A DNA stretch of 16,943 bases from J089 sp964549745 (GCA_964549745.1 CAZJWP010000043.1:1-16943), one strand, 5' to 3'. Shown: positions 1-8,082, numbered from the stretch's first letter. Made by a program: numbers and translations. Notes: a model not told the origin generated them from the letters alone.

Positions 1-1
1 T

Positions 2-784
2 CACCACAAGCGCTGCCGCTCCATCACTAATTTTTGAAGCATTCGCTGCCGTAATGGTCCCATCCTTTTTGAAAGCGGGACGGAGGTTAGGCAATTTGTC
101 AAAATTCACTCGTCCCGGTTCTTCATCCTGATCCACCAAAATCGGATTCCCCTTTCGCTGCGGGACGGAAACACCAACGATTTCATTGTCAAATAGGCCG
201 CTGGACTGAGCTTTGATCGCCCGTTTGTAGGATTCAGTTGCAAAGGTATCCTGAGCTTCCCGGCTAAATTCACGATCGATGGCACAAAGTTCTGCGCAAT
301 TCCCCATATGCTGATCTGTATACACATCCCAGAGCCCGTCCTTGATCATACTGTCCACGATCTGTCCGTGTCCCATCCGATATCCGGATCGAGCTTTGGA
401 CAATAAATATGGTGCCTGTGACATGTTTTCCATCCCGCCGGCAACGATACAATCAGCATCGCCGACCTGGATGGCCTGGGTGGCTAACATGACAGCTTTC
501 AGTCCTGATCCACACATTTTATTAATGGTGAGACATTCCACTTCCAAGGGAAGGCCCGAACGGATCGCCGCCTGGCGTGCCGGGGCCTGTCCAAGTCCGG
601 CCGGAAGTACATTGCCCATAATGACTTCGTCTACGATTTGGGGATCAATCCCGGCGGCTTCAATCGCCGCGCGTATGGATGCGGCGCCTAAATCCGGTGC
701 CGATACGGAAGAAAGGTTTCCCTGAAAAGAGCCCACCGGGGTTCGCCGTGCGGACAAAATAACAACGGGATTCAATGATGACAT
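2..784 (-). CDS. Thiolase (acetyl-CoA C-acetyltransferase family), N-terminal part, cut by window edge
   Basis: Reading the minus strand from the ATG at 784 gives about 261 residues open to the window edge; the C-terminal third lies outside. It begins MSSLNPVVILSARRTPVGSF, typical of thiolases, and carries the active-site block NKMCGSGLKA, with the acyl-accepting cysteine near residue 91. The glycine-rich GGMENMS stretch and the GTITAANASKISDGAAALVV block that precedes the C-terminal half follow in the expected order. Biosynthetic-type thiolases condense two acetyl-CoA into acetoacetyl-CoA; degradative ones cleave 3-ketoacyl-CoA. The sequence looks closer to the acetoacetyl-CoA type, but the catalytic His and second Cys are not visible, so substrate length is open. 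AGGAAT lies just upstream of the ATG. No fatty-acid or butyrate genes are visible next to it. Confidence 0.93.
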   Translation of the reverse strand, partial: MSSLNPVVILSARRTPVGSFQGNLSSVSAPDLGAASIRAAIEAAGIDPQIVDEVIMGNVLPAGLGQAPARQAAIRSGLPLEVECLTINKMCGSGLKAVMLATQAIQVGDADCIVAGGMENMSQAPYLLSKARSGYRMGHGQIVDSMIKDGLWDVYTDQHMGNCAELCAIDREFSREAQDTFATESYKRAIKAQSSGLFDNEIVGVSVPQRKGNPILVDQDEEPGRVNFDKLPNLRPAFKKDGTITAANASKISDGAAALVV

Positions 785-1000
785 GGGGTAATTCCTATTA
801 AAGCTTCAGGTTGTGTTGTGTAATTGAGAATAGGATAAATTGCCTGCCTCGCGGCATGGATAATTGCTTCTTGAAATACCATAAAAGATCTGCGTCAATC
901 CTCTTGTGAACAATCCTGTCTGTATGTTTTCCACTGGGGAAGAAATCAGTACGAGAAATTAGCCATAAGAAAGGTTAAATCATGGACTTTTCCGCAGCAT

Positions 1001-1945
1001 TTAGTTGTGATTATTGGCTTTCTCGTATGCGTTAATGATTTTTCGAACCAGGGCATGACGGACCACATCCTGATCCGTGAGCGTCGCAAACCCAATCCCA
1101 TCAATTTTACCAAGAAGGTCGATCACCTGTACCAGGCCCGATGTAGACGTTTTGGGTAAATCAATCTGGGTAATATCACCGGTAATTATGGCTTTGGAAT
1201 TCACCCCCAATCGTGTTAAAAACATCTTCATCTGCATGGAGGTTGCATTCTGTGCTTCGTCCAGAATCATAAATGCCTGGTTCAGCGTACGGCCACGCAT
1301 ATAGGCCAGGGGAATAACTTCAATTACATTTTTCTCTAACAGCGGTTTCAAACGCTCCCGGTCGATCATATCCCCGAGTGCATCGTAAAGCGGAGCTAAA
1401 TAAGGATCCACTTTCTCTTTGAGATCGCCGGGCAGGAATCCAAGATTCTCACCCGCTTCCACAGCCGGGCGGCAGAGGATAATTCGCTCCACTTCATGAT
1501 TTTCAAGGGCCGCAACTGCGAAGGCTACCGCGATGTACGTTTTTCCTGTCCCTGCCGGTCCGACGGAAAAAACGATATCATTTGCTCGTACCAATTGGGA
1601 ATAAGTTTCCTGTCCGGGTGTTCGCGGTGTGATCGCTCCTTTTCGTCCATAGTGGATGACTTTATCCATGCCATTGGAATTGTGTCCGTTTTCCACTTTA
1701 ATAACAGTCACAAGATTAGTGACATCTTTTTGAGTCAGATGTCCTTTTCGACTGATGGTTTGTAGCATCTCGTGGAAAATTTCAGTAATCTGATTCACCT
1801 CCGGTTCGTCACCATCAAGAATCACTTCATTTCCACGAACAACTATCTTTGTTCCGAAGTTGGATTCGAGGATCGCCAGGTGACCATCTTGGGGACCCAA
1901 CAACATTTGTAAATCCGCACCTTTTATTTCAATTGTCTTTTTCAA
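1001..1945 (-). CDS. phoH: PhoH-family ATPase
   Basis: 314 residues, full length for the bacterial PhoH/YbeZ family. An N-terminal RNA-binding-like region (residues 1-65, small KH-like fold in relatives) is followed by a P-loop ATPase with Walker A GPAGTGKT at 129-136 and Walker B FMILDEAQNAT at about 225-234. PhoH proteins are cytoplasmic ATPases linked to RNA metabolism and ribosome maturation, often working with the endoribonuclease YbeY; the exact role is unsettled. The start is a TTG at 1945, chosen because the following residues (KKTIEIKGADLQMLLGPQDG) match the usual family N-terminus and no in-frame ATG lies upstream; the Shine-Dalgarno match is weak. ybeY is not next to it; the downstream gene is a thiolase 216 bp away. 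It is transcribed away from the lipoprotein gene that starts only 45 bp upstream. Confidence 0.96.
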   Translation of the reverse strand: MKKTIEIKGADLQMLLGPQDGHLAILESNFGTKIVVRGNEVILDGDEPEVNQITEIFHEMLQTISRKGHLTQKDVTNLVTVIKVENGHNSNGMDKVIHYGRKGAITPRTPGQETYSQLVRANDIVFSVGPAGTGKTYIAVAFAVAALENHEVERIILCRPAVEAGENLGFLPGDLKEKVDPYLAPLYDALGDMIDRERLKPLLEKNVIEVIPLAYMRGRTLNQAFMILDEAQNATSMQMKMFLTRLGVNSKAIITGDITQIDLPKTSTSGLVQVIDLLGKIDGIGFATLTDQDVVRHALVRKIINAYEKANNHN

Positions 1946-1990
1946 AACTCAATAACCATCCTAACTTTTGAAGTCAAATTTACACCTTCA

Positions 1991-2881
1991 ATGCAAACTG
2001 GACTCAAACAACTGCGACATTCTCTCGCATCCCCCCATCTGATCACGATCATACTTGCTTTCTTTTTGATCCATTGTTCCGGGCCAGAAAATACACGTCA
2101 GAGAAACCTGGAACAAAATGCGGATTTTCTCAAAAAGCAGGCACAGCTCCAATGGGATCAGCGGGATCACGAAAAACATGCAAGACAGGCTTTGTTTTTC
2201 TGGGGCAAAGTACTTACAATACGCCCGAACGATTCAGAAGTCAATATTTTGTATAGCCGGGCTTGTTTCTTTGTCGCCCGGTACTGGGAAAAAGAAAAAG
2301 CCGTACAGGATAGCTTATATCAATCCGGGAGTGATCAACTGGAGCGTATGTTGTTTCCGGATACGCTAAGACAGGAGGTGCTTCTTACATCTCAGGATTC
2401 TTTTGAAATTCAAACAAAATTTATCGATCAAATTCCGGCCGGACAAATGATCCCGCTTTATTGGTGGGCTAAAAATAAAATTCACAATTTAATTGACCAA
2501 TCCGTGCTGGAACGAATGAATGAACGTGAAGTGCTGGAATCCGCACTCCACCGAATTCTCAATTCCAATCCGACGTATGACAATGGTGGTATATACCGCT
2601 TGTTCGGAACGTTCTACGCCCGTCTTCCCGGTGTAGAATTGGAACGGGCTGAATCCTATTTCAAACAAGCCCGGGATGCTTATCCCAATTGTTTTGCAAC
2701 CGTTGTACAACAAGCCCAATATTTGGATACAAAAGCCGGGTACCGGGACCGTTTTCATGAAGAACTAACCTGGGTAGTAGAACAAAATCCAATGGTCAAT
2801 CCGGATCTGATGCCGGAAAACACTTTAGATCAAAAGCTGGCTAAACAACTTCTGGATGAGGAATCCTTTCTATTTGAATAA
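1991..2881 (+). CDS. TatT-like (TRAP transporter T-component) TPR lipoprotein
   Basis: 296 residues. A basic N-terminus is followed by a hydrophobic stretch (about 17-28) ending in LIHC at 26-29 and then SGPENT, which looks like a lipoprotein signal with Cys29 as lipid site; His at -1 is not canonical. The mature part is helical with TPR-like repeats. The order of motifs (ALFFWGKVLTIRPND, LYWWAKNK, YDNGGIYRLFGTFYARLPG, RAESYFKQARDAYPN, and a C-terminal ENTLDQKLAKQLL segment) resembles the TatT family, periplasmic TPR lipoproteins that partner the solute receptor of some TRAP transporters. The family call is from memory of the motif pattern. No TRAP permease or receptor gene is visible nearby, so its partner is unknown. 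The ATG at 1991 has no clear Shine-Dalgarno, so the start is slightly uncertain. It is the first gene of a four-gene plus-strand cluster. Confidence 0.7.
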   Translation: MQTGLKQLRHSLASPHLITIILAFFLIHCSGPENTRQRNLEQNADFLKKQAQLQWDQRDHEKHARQALFFWGKVLTIRPNDSEVNILYSRACFFVARYWEKEKAVQDSLYQSGSDQLERMLFPDTLRQEVLLTSQDSFEIQTKFIDQIPAGQMIPLYWWAKNKIHNLIDQSVLERMNEREVLESALHRILNSNPTYDNGGIYRLFGTFYARLPGVELERAESYFKQARDAYPNCFATVVQQAQYLDTKAGYRDRFHEELTWVVEQNPMVNPDLMPENTLDQKLAKQLLDEESFLFE

Positions 2882-2905
2882 CCTATATTGGTTGGGAGCT
2901 AAGTT

Positions 2906-3484
2906 TTGATAGCCGCCCTCTTTTGGATTATTGGCTGTATTCTATTGATATTGATCATTTTGATGGTCCTTCCTTTATATTTCAAAATGAACGGCCGCTA
3001 TCTGGATACAGTCGAAACAAATGAGATGGATGGAACGCTTCAATTTGGCAGTCGGACATTCGGATTTCAATTCAATATCCAAAACAGACACCATGTGGAA
3101 GTTGGGCCGTATTCCAAACCGTGGTTCAGTTTTAGAACCAGAGCGCAAAAGCAACCTATGCGAGGCCGATCAGACTCAAGATCGATCTCAAAACATGCTG
3201 TACCAAGAGCGCACTGGTTCCGCTGGCTTCAAAAATCGATTCACTTCCATACATTCGACCTGACCGGCCGACTGGGATTTGAAAACCCCATGACCACAGG
3301 TTTGGTTTTCGGTATCCTATCCGCTGTCAGGAACAGCCTTCAATTACCATCGGTTCGATTCGCAGTCACTCCGAAATTTCAGGCCACCCCGAATACGGAC
3401 CTTAAAGGCTGCCTGGCGTTCCATTTTCGGCCGGTTATCGTTCTGTGGCACGGACTCCTTGCTTTGATTAAATTGCGTCAATGA
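2906..3484 (+). CDS. DUF2953 (YtfI-like) membrane-anchored protein
   Basis: 192 residues. One strong N-terminal membrane helix (about 4-26, rich in Ile and Leu) is followed by a soluble domain of beta-like strands. The C-terminal block, FENPMTTGLVFGIL followed by VRFAVTPKFQATPN and a final hydrophobic stretch ending LIKLRQ, resembles the DUF2953 pattern known from Bacillus YtfI. The start is a TTG at 2906, supported by GGAG at 2895-2898 seven bases upstream. It lies 24 bp after the lipoprotein gene and 12 bp before the GerW/YtfJ-family gene; ytfI and ytfJ are neighbours in spore formers too, which strengthens both calls. The biochemical role is unknown. The central region (about 80-105) is basic, rich in Arg, Lys and Ser, and probably a flexible linker. 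Confidence 0.72.
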   Translation: MIAALFWIIGCILLILIILMVLPLYFKMNGRYLDTVETNEMDGTLQFGSRTFGFQFNIQNRHHVEVGPYSKPWFSFRTRAQKQPMRGRSDSRSISKHAVPRAHWFRWLQKSIHFHTFDLTGRLGFENPMTTGLVFGILSAVRNSLQLPSVRFAVTPKFQATPNTDLKGCLAFHFRPVIVLWHGLLALIKLRQ

Positions 3485-3496
3485 AATGAGGTTTTT

Positions 3497-3907
3497 ATGG
3501 CCATATCAGACTTAATAAAATCGACATTAGAAGAATTACAGGATTTAATGGTTTCCAAGACCGTGGTGGGTGATCCTGTTCAGGCAGGTGATCATACCGT
3601 GATTCCTGTTTCCCAGGTGATGTTTGGATTCGGTGGCGGCGGTGGCAGTGACACAACCAAATCCGAATCGAACCCGACGGAGGGCGAAGGAATCGGCGGC
3701 GGTTGGTCCATTAAACCGGTGGCTTTTGTCGTGATCGGACCGGATGGTTCGAAACTCCTGACGATTGGAGAAAAGGAAAGCGCCGTTTCCAAACTGATCG
3801 ATCTGGCGCCAAAGGTTGCGGAGACTGTAAAAGATTTTGTACAATCGAAGGAAGTAAAAGACAAAAAGTCTAATTCTGATAAACAGAACAAATCATCGAA
3901 AGAGTGA
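3497..3907 (+). CDS. GerW/YtfJ-family protein
   Basis: 136 residues matching the Spore_YtfJ (GerW) family: an N-terminal helix (ISDLIKSTLEELQDLM), a strand carrying VVGDPVQAGDHTVIPVSQVMFGFGGGGG, a glycine-rich loop (EGEGIGGGWSIKPVAF), the strand VVIGPDGSKLLTI and a helical end. The last 25 residues are Lys/Ser/Asn-rich and look disordered. In Bacillus the protein is needed for some germination responses; homologues are widespread in bacteria that do not make spores, where the function is unknown. No transmembrane helix or signal peptide is visible, so it is probably cytoplasmic or membrane-peripheral, perhaps working with the DUF2953 protein encoded immediately upstream. GAGG at 3488-3491 provides a ribosome binding site. 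The CBS gene follows after 10 bp. No sporulation gene is seen in the window. Confidence 0.88.
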   Translation: MAISDLIKSTLEELQDLMVSKTVVGDPVQAGDHTVIPVSQVMFGFGGGGGSDTTKSESNPTEGEGIGGGWSIKPVAFVVIGPDGSKLLTIGEKESAVSKLIDLAPKVAETVKDFVQSKEVKDKKSNSDKQNKSSKE

Positions 3908-3917
3908 GGGGAATTTT

Positions 3918-4316
3918 ATGACAAGACCTTTAAGCGTAACCGATTACATGGCGAAAGAATGTATCACTTTTACACCGGACCAGAATGTATTGGAAGCAAT
4001 CCAGATTTTACTGCGGAATAAAATCTCCGGCGCTCCGGTAATTGACCCTGAGAACAATATTGTTGGCGTTTTATCTGAGAAAGACTGCCTCAACGTCATC
4101 GTGGAAGCATCTTATCACAATGATCCCGGTAAACTGGTAAAAGAACTTATGTCCACTAACGTTCATACCGTGGATTCGGAAGCGAGCTTGATGGATGTGG
4201 CGGCGAAATTTGTCAATACCAACTTTCGGCGGTTCCCGGTGGTGACCAAGGGAAAACTGGTGGGACAGATCAGCCGCCGTGATGTTCTGCGGGCGATTGA
4301 GGCGTTGCGCGGTTAA
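3918..4316 (+). CDS. Two-CBS-domain (Bateman module) protein
   Basis: 132 residues consisting almost entirely of two CBS domains, about residues 8-65 and 73-130. Each has the expected pattern: a threonine/aspartate start (CITFTPDQNVLEAIQILL and VHTVDSEASLMDVAAKFV), a variable turn, then APVIDPENNIVGVLSEKDCL or FPVVTKGKLVGQISRRDVL. Such stand-alone pairs bind adenine nucleotides such as AMP, ATP or SAM and usually act as regulatory subunits or energy sensors. No catalytic domain is fused, so the partner has to be another protein. It is the last gene of the plus-strand cluster, 10 bp behind the GerW-family gene with a good GAGGGG site, and is followed 17 bp later by a strong terminator. The ligand cannot be told from sequence alone. 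Confidence 0.93.
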   Translation: MTRPLSVTDYMAKECITFTPDQNVLEAIQILLRNKISGAPVIDPENNIVGVLSEKDCLNVIVEASYHNDPGKLVKELMSTNVHTVDSEASLMDVAAKFVNTNFRRFPVVTKGKLVGQISRRDVLRAIEALRG

Positions 4317-4333
4317 GCATACCGATATTTACT

Positions 4334-4365
4334 AAAAAAAGGCTGAGTTTTACTCAGCCTTTTTT
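4334..4365. terminator. Bidirectional intrinsic terminator between the CBS gene and aspS
   Basis: A perfect 7-bp stem, GGCTGAG at 4341-4347 and CTCAGCC at 4353-4359, encloses a 5-base loop. It has seven A on the left (4334-4340) and six T on the right (4360-4365), so it can terminate on both strands. It sits between the convergent ends of the CBS gene (4316) and aspS (4390). Confidence 0.9.
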
Positions 4366-4389
4366 ATTTCTACAATACCCTAAATCCCA

Positions 4390-6138
4390 TTATTTCTTCA
4401 ACAATGTAATCCCCAGCTCATCCAACTGCTTTTGTGGAACCGGGCTGGGAGATTCATCCATCAGTGAAGCCGCCGATGTGGTTTTCGGAAATGCGATCAC
4501 ATCGCGAATGTTTGCTGTCTTGCAAAGCAGCATGATCAACCTGTCATAACCAAAGGCAATTCCACCATGAGGCGGCGCGCCATAGCGCAAGGCTTCCAAC
4601 AGGAAACCGAACTTTGCCTGTGCTTCTTCATCGGAAATCCCCAAATGCCTAAACACCTGTTTCTGCACCTCCCGCTGATGAATACGGATCGATCCGCCGG
4701 CAATCTCATAACCGTTCATCACCAGGTCATATCCACGGGAATAAACCTGATCCGGGTGCTCGTCCATTTTGGGTAAATCTTCCAGCTTCGGAGATGTAAA
4801 CGGATGATGCACCGCCACATAGCGCTGTTCGTCTTCATCCCATTCGAACATGGGCATATCCACCACCCAACAGGGTTTGAATACATCCGGAGACGCCAGG
4901 TTTTCACGACGGGCGATTTCACAACGCAGGGCGCCCATGGCCGTTTGCGCCACTCGTTTGGCATCGCCGATCATAAACAGAACTGACCCGTCTTTGAGTG
5001 AAATATCTTCGATCAGCTGGCTCTGCAATTCAGGACTGAAAAACTTTGAAATCCCTCCGGTTAGCTGTCCATCCGTCACTTTCATCCACGCTAAACCTTT
5101 GGCGCCAAACGGTTTTACAAACTCGGTTAATCCGTCGATCACTTTCCGGGAATAACTTTCTCCGCCAGTCCAGACTAACCCCTTCACACATTCCGCTGAT
5201 TTAAAAGCGTTGAAGTCAGACTGATCGGTATACGCCTTTAGATCAATCAGGGACAAATCATAACGCAAATCCGGTTTATCACTTCCGTACGTGTCCATGG
5301 CATGTTCAAAGGTCATGACCGGGAATTTCTCCGGCAAGTCCACATTCAGAATGGATTTGAAAACCTGTCGAGTCAAACCTTCCGCCACGGATTGTATATC
5401 TTCTTCATCCACAAAAGACATTTCCATGTCAATCTGGGTGAATTCCGGTTGCCGGTCGGCCCGCAAGTCCTCATCCCGAAAACATTTCACGATCTGGAAA
5501 TACCGGTCGAATCCGGACACCATGAGTAACTGCTTGTACGTCTGAGGAGACTGAGGCAGCGCGTAGAATTTGCCTTTGTGGATTCGGCTGGGCACCAGGT
5601 AATCCCGGGCGCCTTCCGGTGTGGACTTCATCAGCACCGGCGTTTCGATCTCAAAAAAGTTCTGTTCGTCCAAATATTTTCGCACAACCTGCGAGGTGCG
5701 ATGCCGAACAGCCAGTGTATTCTGTAATTCTTCGGTTCGCAATTCTAAGTAACGGTATTTCAGCCGGAAATCTTCCAGCGCCGATTCGCGATCGTTGATC
5801 ATAAAGGGCAATGGATCGGATTCGCTGAGCAATTCCATTTCCGTCACCATCACTTCAATCTCGCCGGTGGGAAGGTTGGGGTTCACCAGCCCTTCTCCAC
5901 GATATTGAACTTTGCCGGAAACAGCCAGCACGTCTTCGATCGACAATTTTTTGGCGGCGTTGAAATCGCCGGTGTAATGCTCCGAATCAAAAACCACCTG
6001 GGTTTTGCCGTACCGATCACGAAGATCGATGAAAATAATCTGTCCATGAAATCGGATGGAATGGATCCAGCCGTTCAAAGTCACCTGTTGATCGACCGCT
6101 GCTTTGGTTAATTCGCCGCAGGTATGGGTTCGCTTCAT
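4390..6138 (-). CDS. aspS: Aspartyl-tRNA synthetase, probably non-discriminating
   Basis: About 582 residues from the start MKRTHTCGEL at 6138, close to the usual ~590 for bacterial AspRS. Order: N-terminal OB-fold anticodon-binding domain (about 1-105), class II core with motif 2 around FRDEDLRADRQPEFTQIDME, a bacterial GAD insertion domain in the middle, and motif 3 in GIAFGYDRLIML near the C-terminus. It charges tRNA with aspartate. His31 (in IRFHGQ) and Gly83 (in RGEG) occupy positions where non-discriminating enzymes such as that of Pseudomonas aeruginosa carry His and Gly, so it may also charge tRNA-Asn. Start choice: an ATG at 6144 two codons upstream is equally possible and has a better-placed GAG. 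An in-frame ATG at 6195 would overlap the predicted promoter and is unlikely. It is single-gene, bounded by terminators on both sides. Confidence 0.97.
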   Translation of the reverse strand: MKRTHTCGELTKAAVDQQVTLNGWIHSIRFHGQIIFIDLRDRYGKTQVVFDSEHYTGDFNAAKKLSIEDVLAVSGKVQYRGEGLVNPNLPTGEIEVMVTEMELLSESDPLPFMINDRESALEDFRLKYRYLELRTEELQNTLAVRHRTSQVVRKYLDEQNFFEIETPVLMKSTPEGARDYLVPSRIHKGKFYALPQSPQTYKQLLMVSGFDRYFQIVKCFRDEDLRADRQPEFTQIDMEMSFVDEEDIQSVAEGLTRQVFKSILNVDLPEKFPVMTFEHAMDTYGSDKPDLRYDLSLIDLKAYTDQSDFNAFKSAECVKGLVWTGGESYSRKVIDGLTEFVKPFGAKGLAWMKVTDGQLTGGISKFFSPELQSQLIEDISLKDGSVLFMIGDAKRVAQTAMGALRCEIARRENLASPDVFKPCWVVDMPMFEWDEDEQRYVAVHHPFTSPKLEDLPKMDEHPDQVYSRGYDLVMNGYEIAGGSIRIHQREVQKQVFRHLGISDEEAQAKFGFLLEALRYGAPPHGGIAFGYDRLIMLLCKTANIRDVIAFPKTTSAASLMDESPSPVPQKQLDELGITLLKK

Positions 6139-6176
6139 GTTCATAATGTACTCAATTGTATTAATTCCTTGTGTGA

Positions 6177-6205
6177 ATGTTACTGACGCCGTCATTCCGG
6201 GTCAA
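6177..6205 (-). promoter_or_regulatory. Predicted sigma70-type promoter of aspS
   Basis: On the minus strand a -35 box TTGACC (6200-6205) and a -10 box TAACAT (6177-6182) are separated by exactly 17 bases. They lie between the atp operon terminator and the aspS start, giving a leader of about 25-35 bases. The -10 matches consensus at only four positions, so support is position plus spacing. Confidence 0.5.
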
Positions 6206-6225
6206 TCGGAACACCGACCGGAAAC

Positions 6226-6255
6226 AAAAAAACCGCCTGGGTCGCAAGCGGTTTT
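6226..6255 (-). terminator. Intrinsic terminator of the ATP synthase operon
   Basis: Read on the minus strand, AAAACCGC (plus 6248-6255) and GCGGTTTT (plus 6229-6236) form an 8-bp stem around an 11-base loop, running into a seven-T tract (plus 6226-6232). It begins 20 bp after the atpC stop and precedes the aspS promoter, so the two units are transcribed separately. Confidence 0.85.
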
Positions 6256-6275
6256 GATTGGACGTAAAAACGCAA

Positions 6276-6668
6276 TTATCTTGCGACAACGTGCAATCGG
6301 TTCATCGCTCGCGCCAGCGATGCGGAGGAACGGCTATGATCCATATCTTTCGTCTTCAGTCTTTCTTCCGCCCGTTCCAGGGATTCTTTCGCCCGTTTGG
6401 CATCAATCTCATCCTGGAATTCGGCGGTTTCCAACAAAAGCAGAACCTGGTCGCCTTTGATGTCCGCATAACCACCGCTGGTTGCCAACCAGCGATCACC
6501 ATCGGAAGACACAACCTTCACCGGACCCACGTCCAGCGCGATCATGGCTTCCGCGTGTCCTCCCATGACACCGAATGAACCGTCCACACCGGGGCACCGA
6601 ACGTAAGAGATTTCCTCTTCGGAGATGACCCGGGTGGGTGTAACAATTTCCAGATGAAAAGCGCTCAT
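6276..6668 (-). CDS. atpC: F1Fo ATP synthase epsilon subunit
   Basis: 130 residues, normal for the family. The N-terminal beta-sandwich is clear (FHLEIVTPTRVISEEEISYV, then the conserved PGVDGSFGVMGGHAEAM), followed by a C-terminal helical hairpin (about 85-130) that is Ala/Arg-rich, as in subunits that regulate the rotor. Epsilon sits on the central stalk with gamma, couples rotation to catalysis and, in many bacteria, inhibits ATP hydrolysis through the C-terminal helices. The ATG at 6668 overlaps the atpD stop by one base (TAATG), indicating translational coupling. It is the last gene of the operon; the terminator follows directly. Confidence 0.96.
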   Translation of the reverse strand: MSAFHLEIVTPTRVISEEEISYVRCPGVDGSFGVMGGHAEAMIALDVGPVKVVSSDGDRWLATSGGYADIKGDQVLLLLETAEFQDEIDAKRAKESLERAEERLKTKDMDHSRSSASLARAMNRLHVVAR

Positions 6669-8071
6669 TATGCTGCTGCCAGTTTTTTACCTTTTTCTTC
6701 AGCTTCGTCAATCGTTCCCACATAACGGAAAGCCTGCTCAGGCAAATCATCAACGTCGCCGTTCAAGATGGCTTCAAATCCGCTCACCGTATCTTCCAGG
6801 GAAACATAACGTCCCGGTGTTCCCGTGAACTGTTCCGCTACAAAGAAAGGCTGAGACATAAAGCCCTGGATTTTCCGGGCGCGGGCAACGGTCAGTTTAT
6901 CTTCATCTGACAGTTCGTCCATACCCAGGATGGCGATGATGTCGCTTAATTCACGATATTTCTGCAAAATCTGCTGCACGTTCCGTGCTGTAGAATAATG
7001 CCGTTCACCAACGACACGGGGATCAAGAATTCGTGAGGTGGAAGCCAATGGATCCACAGCGGGATAAATTCCTAATTCCGTGATCTTACGGTCCAACACG
7101 GTGGTGGCGTCCAGGTGCGCAAAGGTGTTGGCCGGAGCCGGGTCGGTCAGGTCGTCCGCCGGGACATATACAGCTTGTACGGATGTGATCGAACCTTTCT
7201 TGGTACTGGTGATTCGCTCTTGCAAAGCACCCATTTCGGTCGCCAAAGTCGGTTGATAACCCACGGCTGAAGGCATACGTCCCAACAGGGCGGATACTTC
7301 CGAACCGGCCTGGGTAAACCTAAAAATATTGTCCATAAAGAACAGCACGTCACGACCTTCTTCATCACGGAAATATTCCGACATGGTCAGTCCGGACAGT
7401 GCGACGCGAAGACGAGCTCCCGGCGGTTCATTCATTTGTCCAAAAACCATAACCGTCTTGGAAATCACACCGGTTTCGGTCATTTCGCGGTAAAGGTCGT
7501 TCCCTTCACGGGTCCGCTCACCTACACCAGCAAATACGGAATAACCGCCGTGTTCGGTGGCAATATTACGGATCAATTCCTGGATTAATACCGTCTTACC
7601 CACACCGGCGCCGCCGAAGAGTCCGGTCTTACCGCCACGGGTGTAAGGTTCCATCAGATCCACCACTTTAATGCCGGTGACCAGCACTTCTGTGGAGGTG
7701 GTTAAATCTTCCAATTTGGGAGCATCGCGATGAATCGGGTTGACCTTTATATCTTTGGGCATGGGATCTTTCCCATCGATCACATGACCCAGCACATCAA
7801 ACAAACGCCCCAGTGTTTCGGGACCGATGGGTACGGAAATCGGATGGCCGGTGTCCACAACATCCACACCACGGGCCAAACCGTCGGTGGAATCCATGGC
7901 CACAGTGCGTACGATGGAATCGCCCAAATGCTGAGCCACTTCCAGAACCAGCTTACTGTCGCCCCGGTCCACTTCCAGTGCGTTGTCGATTTCAGGCAGA
8001 TGTCCGTCTTCGAAGACTACGTCTACCACGGCTCCCATAATCTGTAAAATTTTTCCCGTTACGGATTCCAT
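6668..8071 (-). CDS. atpD: F1Fo ATP synthase beta subunit (catalytic)
   Basis: 467 residues, full length. Walker A GGAGVGKT at 153-160, the catalytic glutamate in GERTREGND (about 184-192) and the DELSDED segment that touches gamma are all present and unaltered; the N-terminal beta-barrel domain starts at SVTGKILQIMGAVVDVVF. Three copies alternate with alpha in the F1 head and make ATP from ADP and phosphate. A GAGG site lies six bases before the ATG at 8071. It lies 11 bp after atpG and overlaps atpC by one base. Nothing unusual was seen. Confidence 0.99.
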   Translation of the reverse strand: MESVTGKILQIMGAVVDVVFEDGHLPEIDNALEVDRGDSKLVLEVAQHLGDSIVRTVAMDSTDGLARGVDVVDTGHPISVPIGPETLGRLFDVLGHVIDGKDPMPKDIKVNPIHRDAPKLEDLTTSTEVLVTGIKVVDLMEPYTRGGKTGLFGGAGVGKTVLIQELIRNIATEHGGYSVFAGVGERTREGNDLYREMTETGVISKTVMVFGQMNEPPGARLRVALSGLTMSEYFRDEEGRDVLFFMDNIFRFTQAGSEVSALLGRMPSAVGYQPTLATEMGALQERITSTKKGSITSVQAVYVPADDLTDPAPANTFAHLDATTVLDRKITELGIYPAVDPLASTSRILDPRVVGERHYSTARNVQQILQKYRELSDIIAILGMDELSDEDKLTVARARKIQGFMSQPFFVAEQFTGTPGRYVSLEDTVSGFEAILNGDVDDLPEQAFRYVGTIDEAEEKGKKLAAA

Positions 8072-8082
8072 TAAATTCCTCG

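Noticed and set aside
785..1000. Possible small RNA or terminator between thiolase and phoH
   Set aside because: I looked for stems with T tracts and for a clear promoter pair; only isolated partial matches such as a TTGACG were found, with no suitable -10.
6145..6195. Upstream aspS start at 6195
   Set aside because: It would add residues not found in AspRS, has no Shine-Dalgarno and would overlap the predicted promoter.
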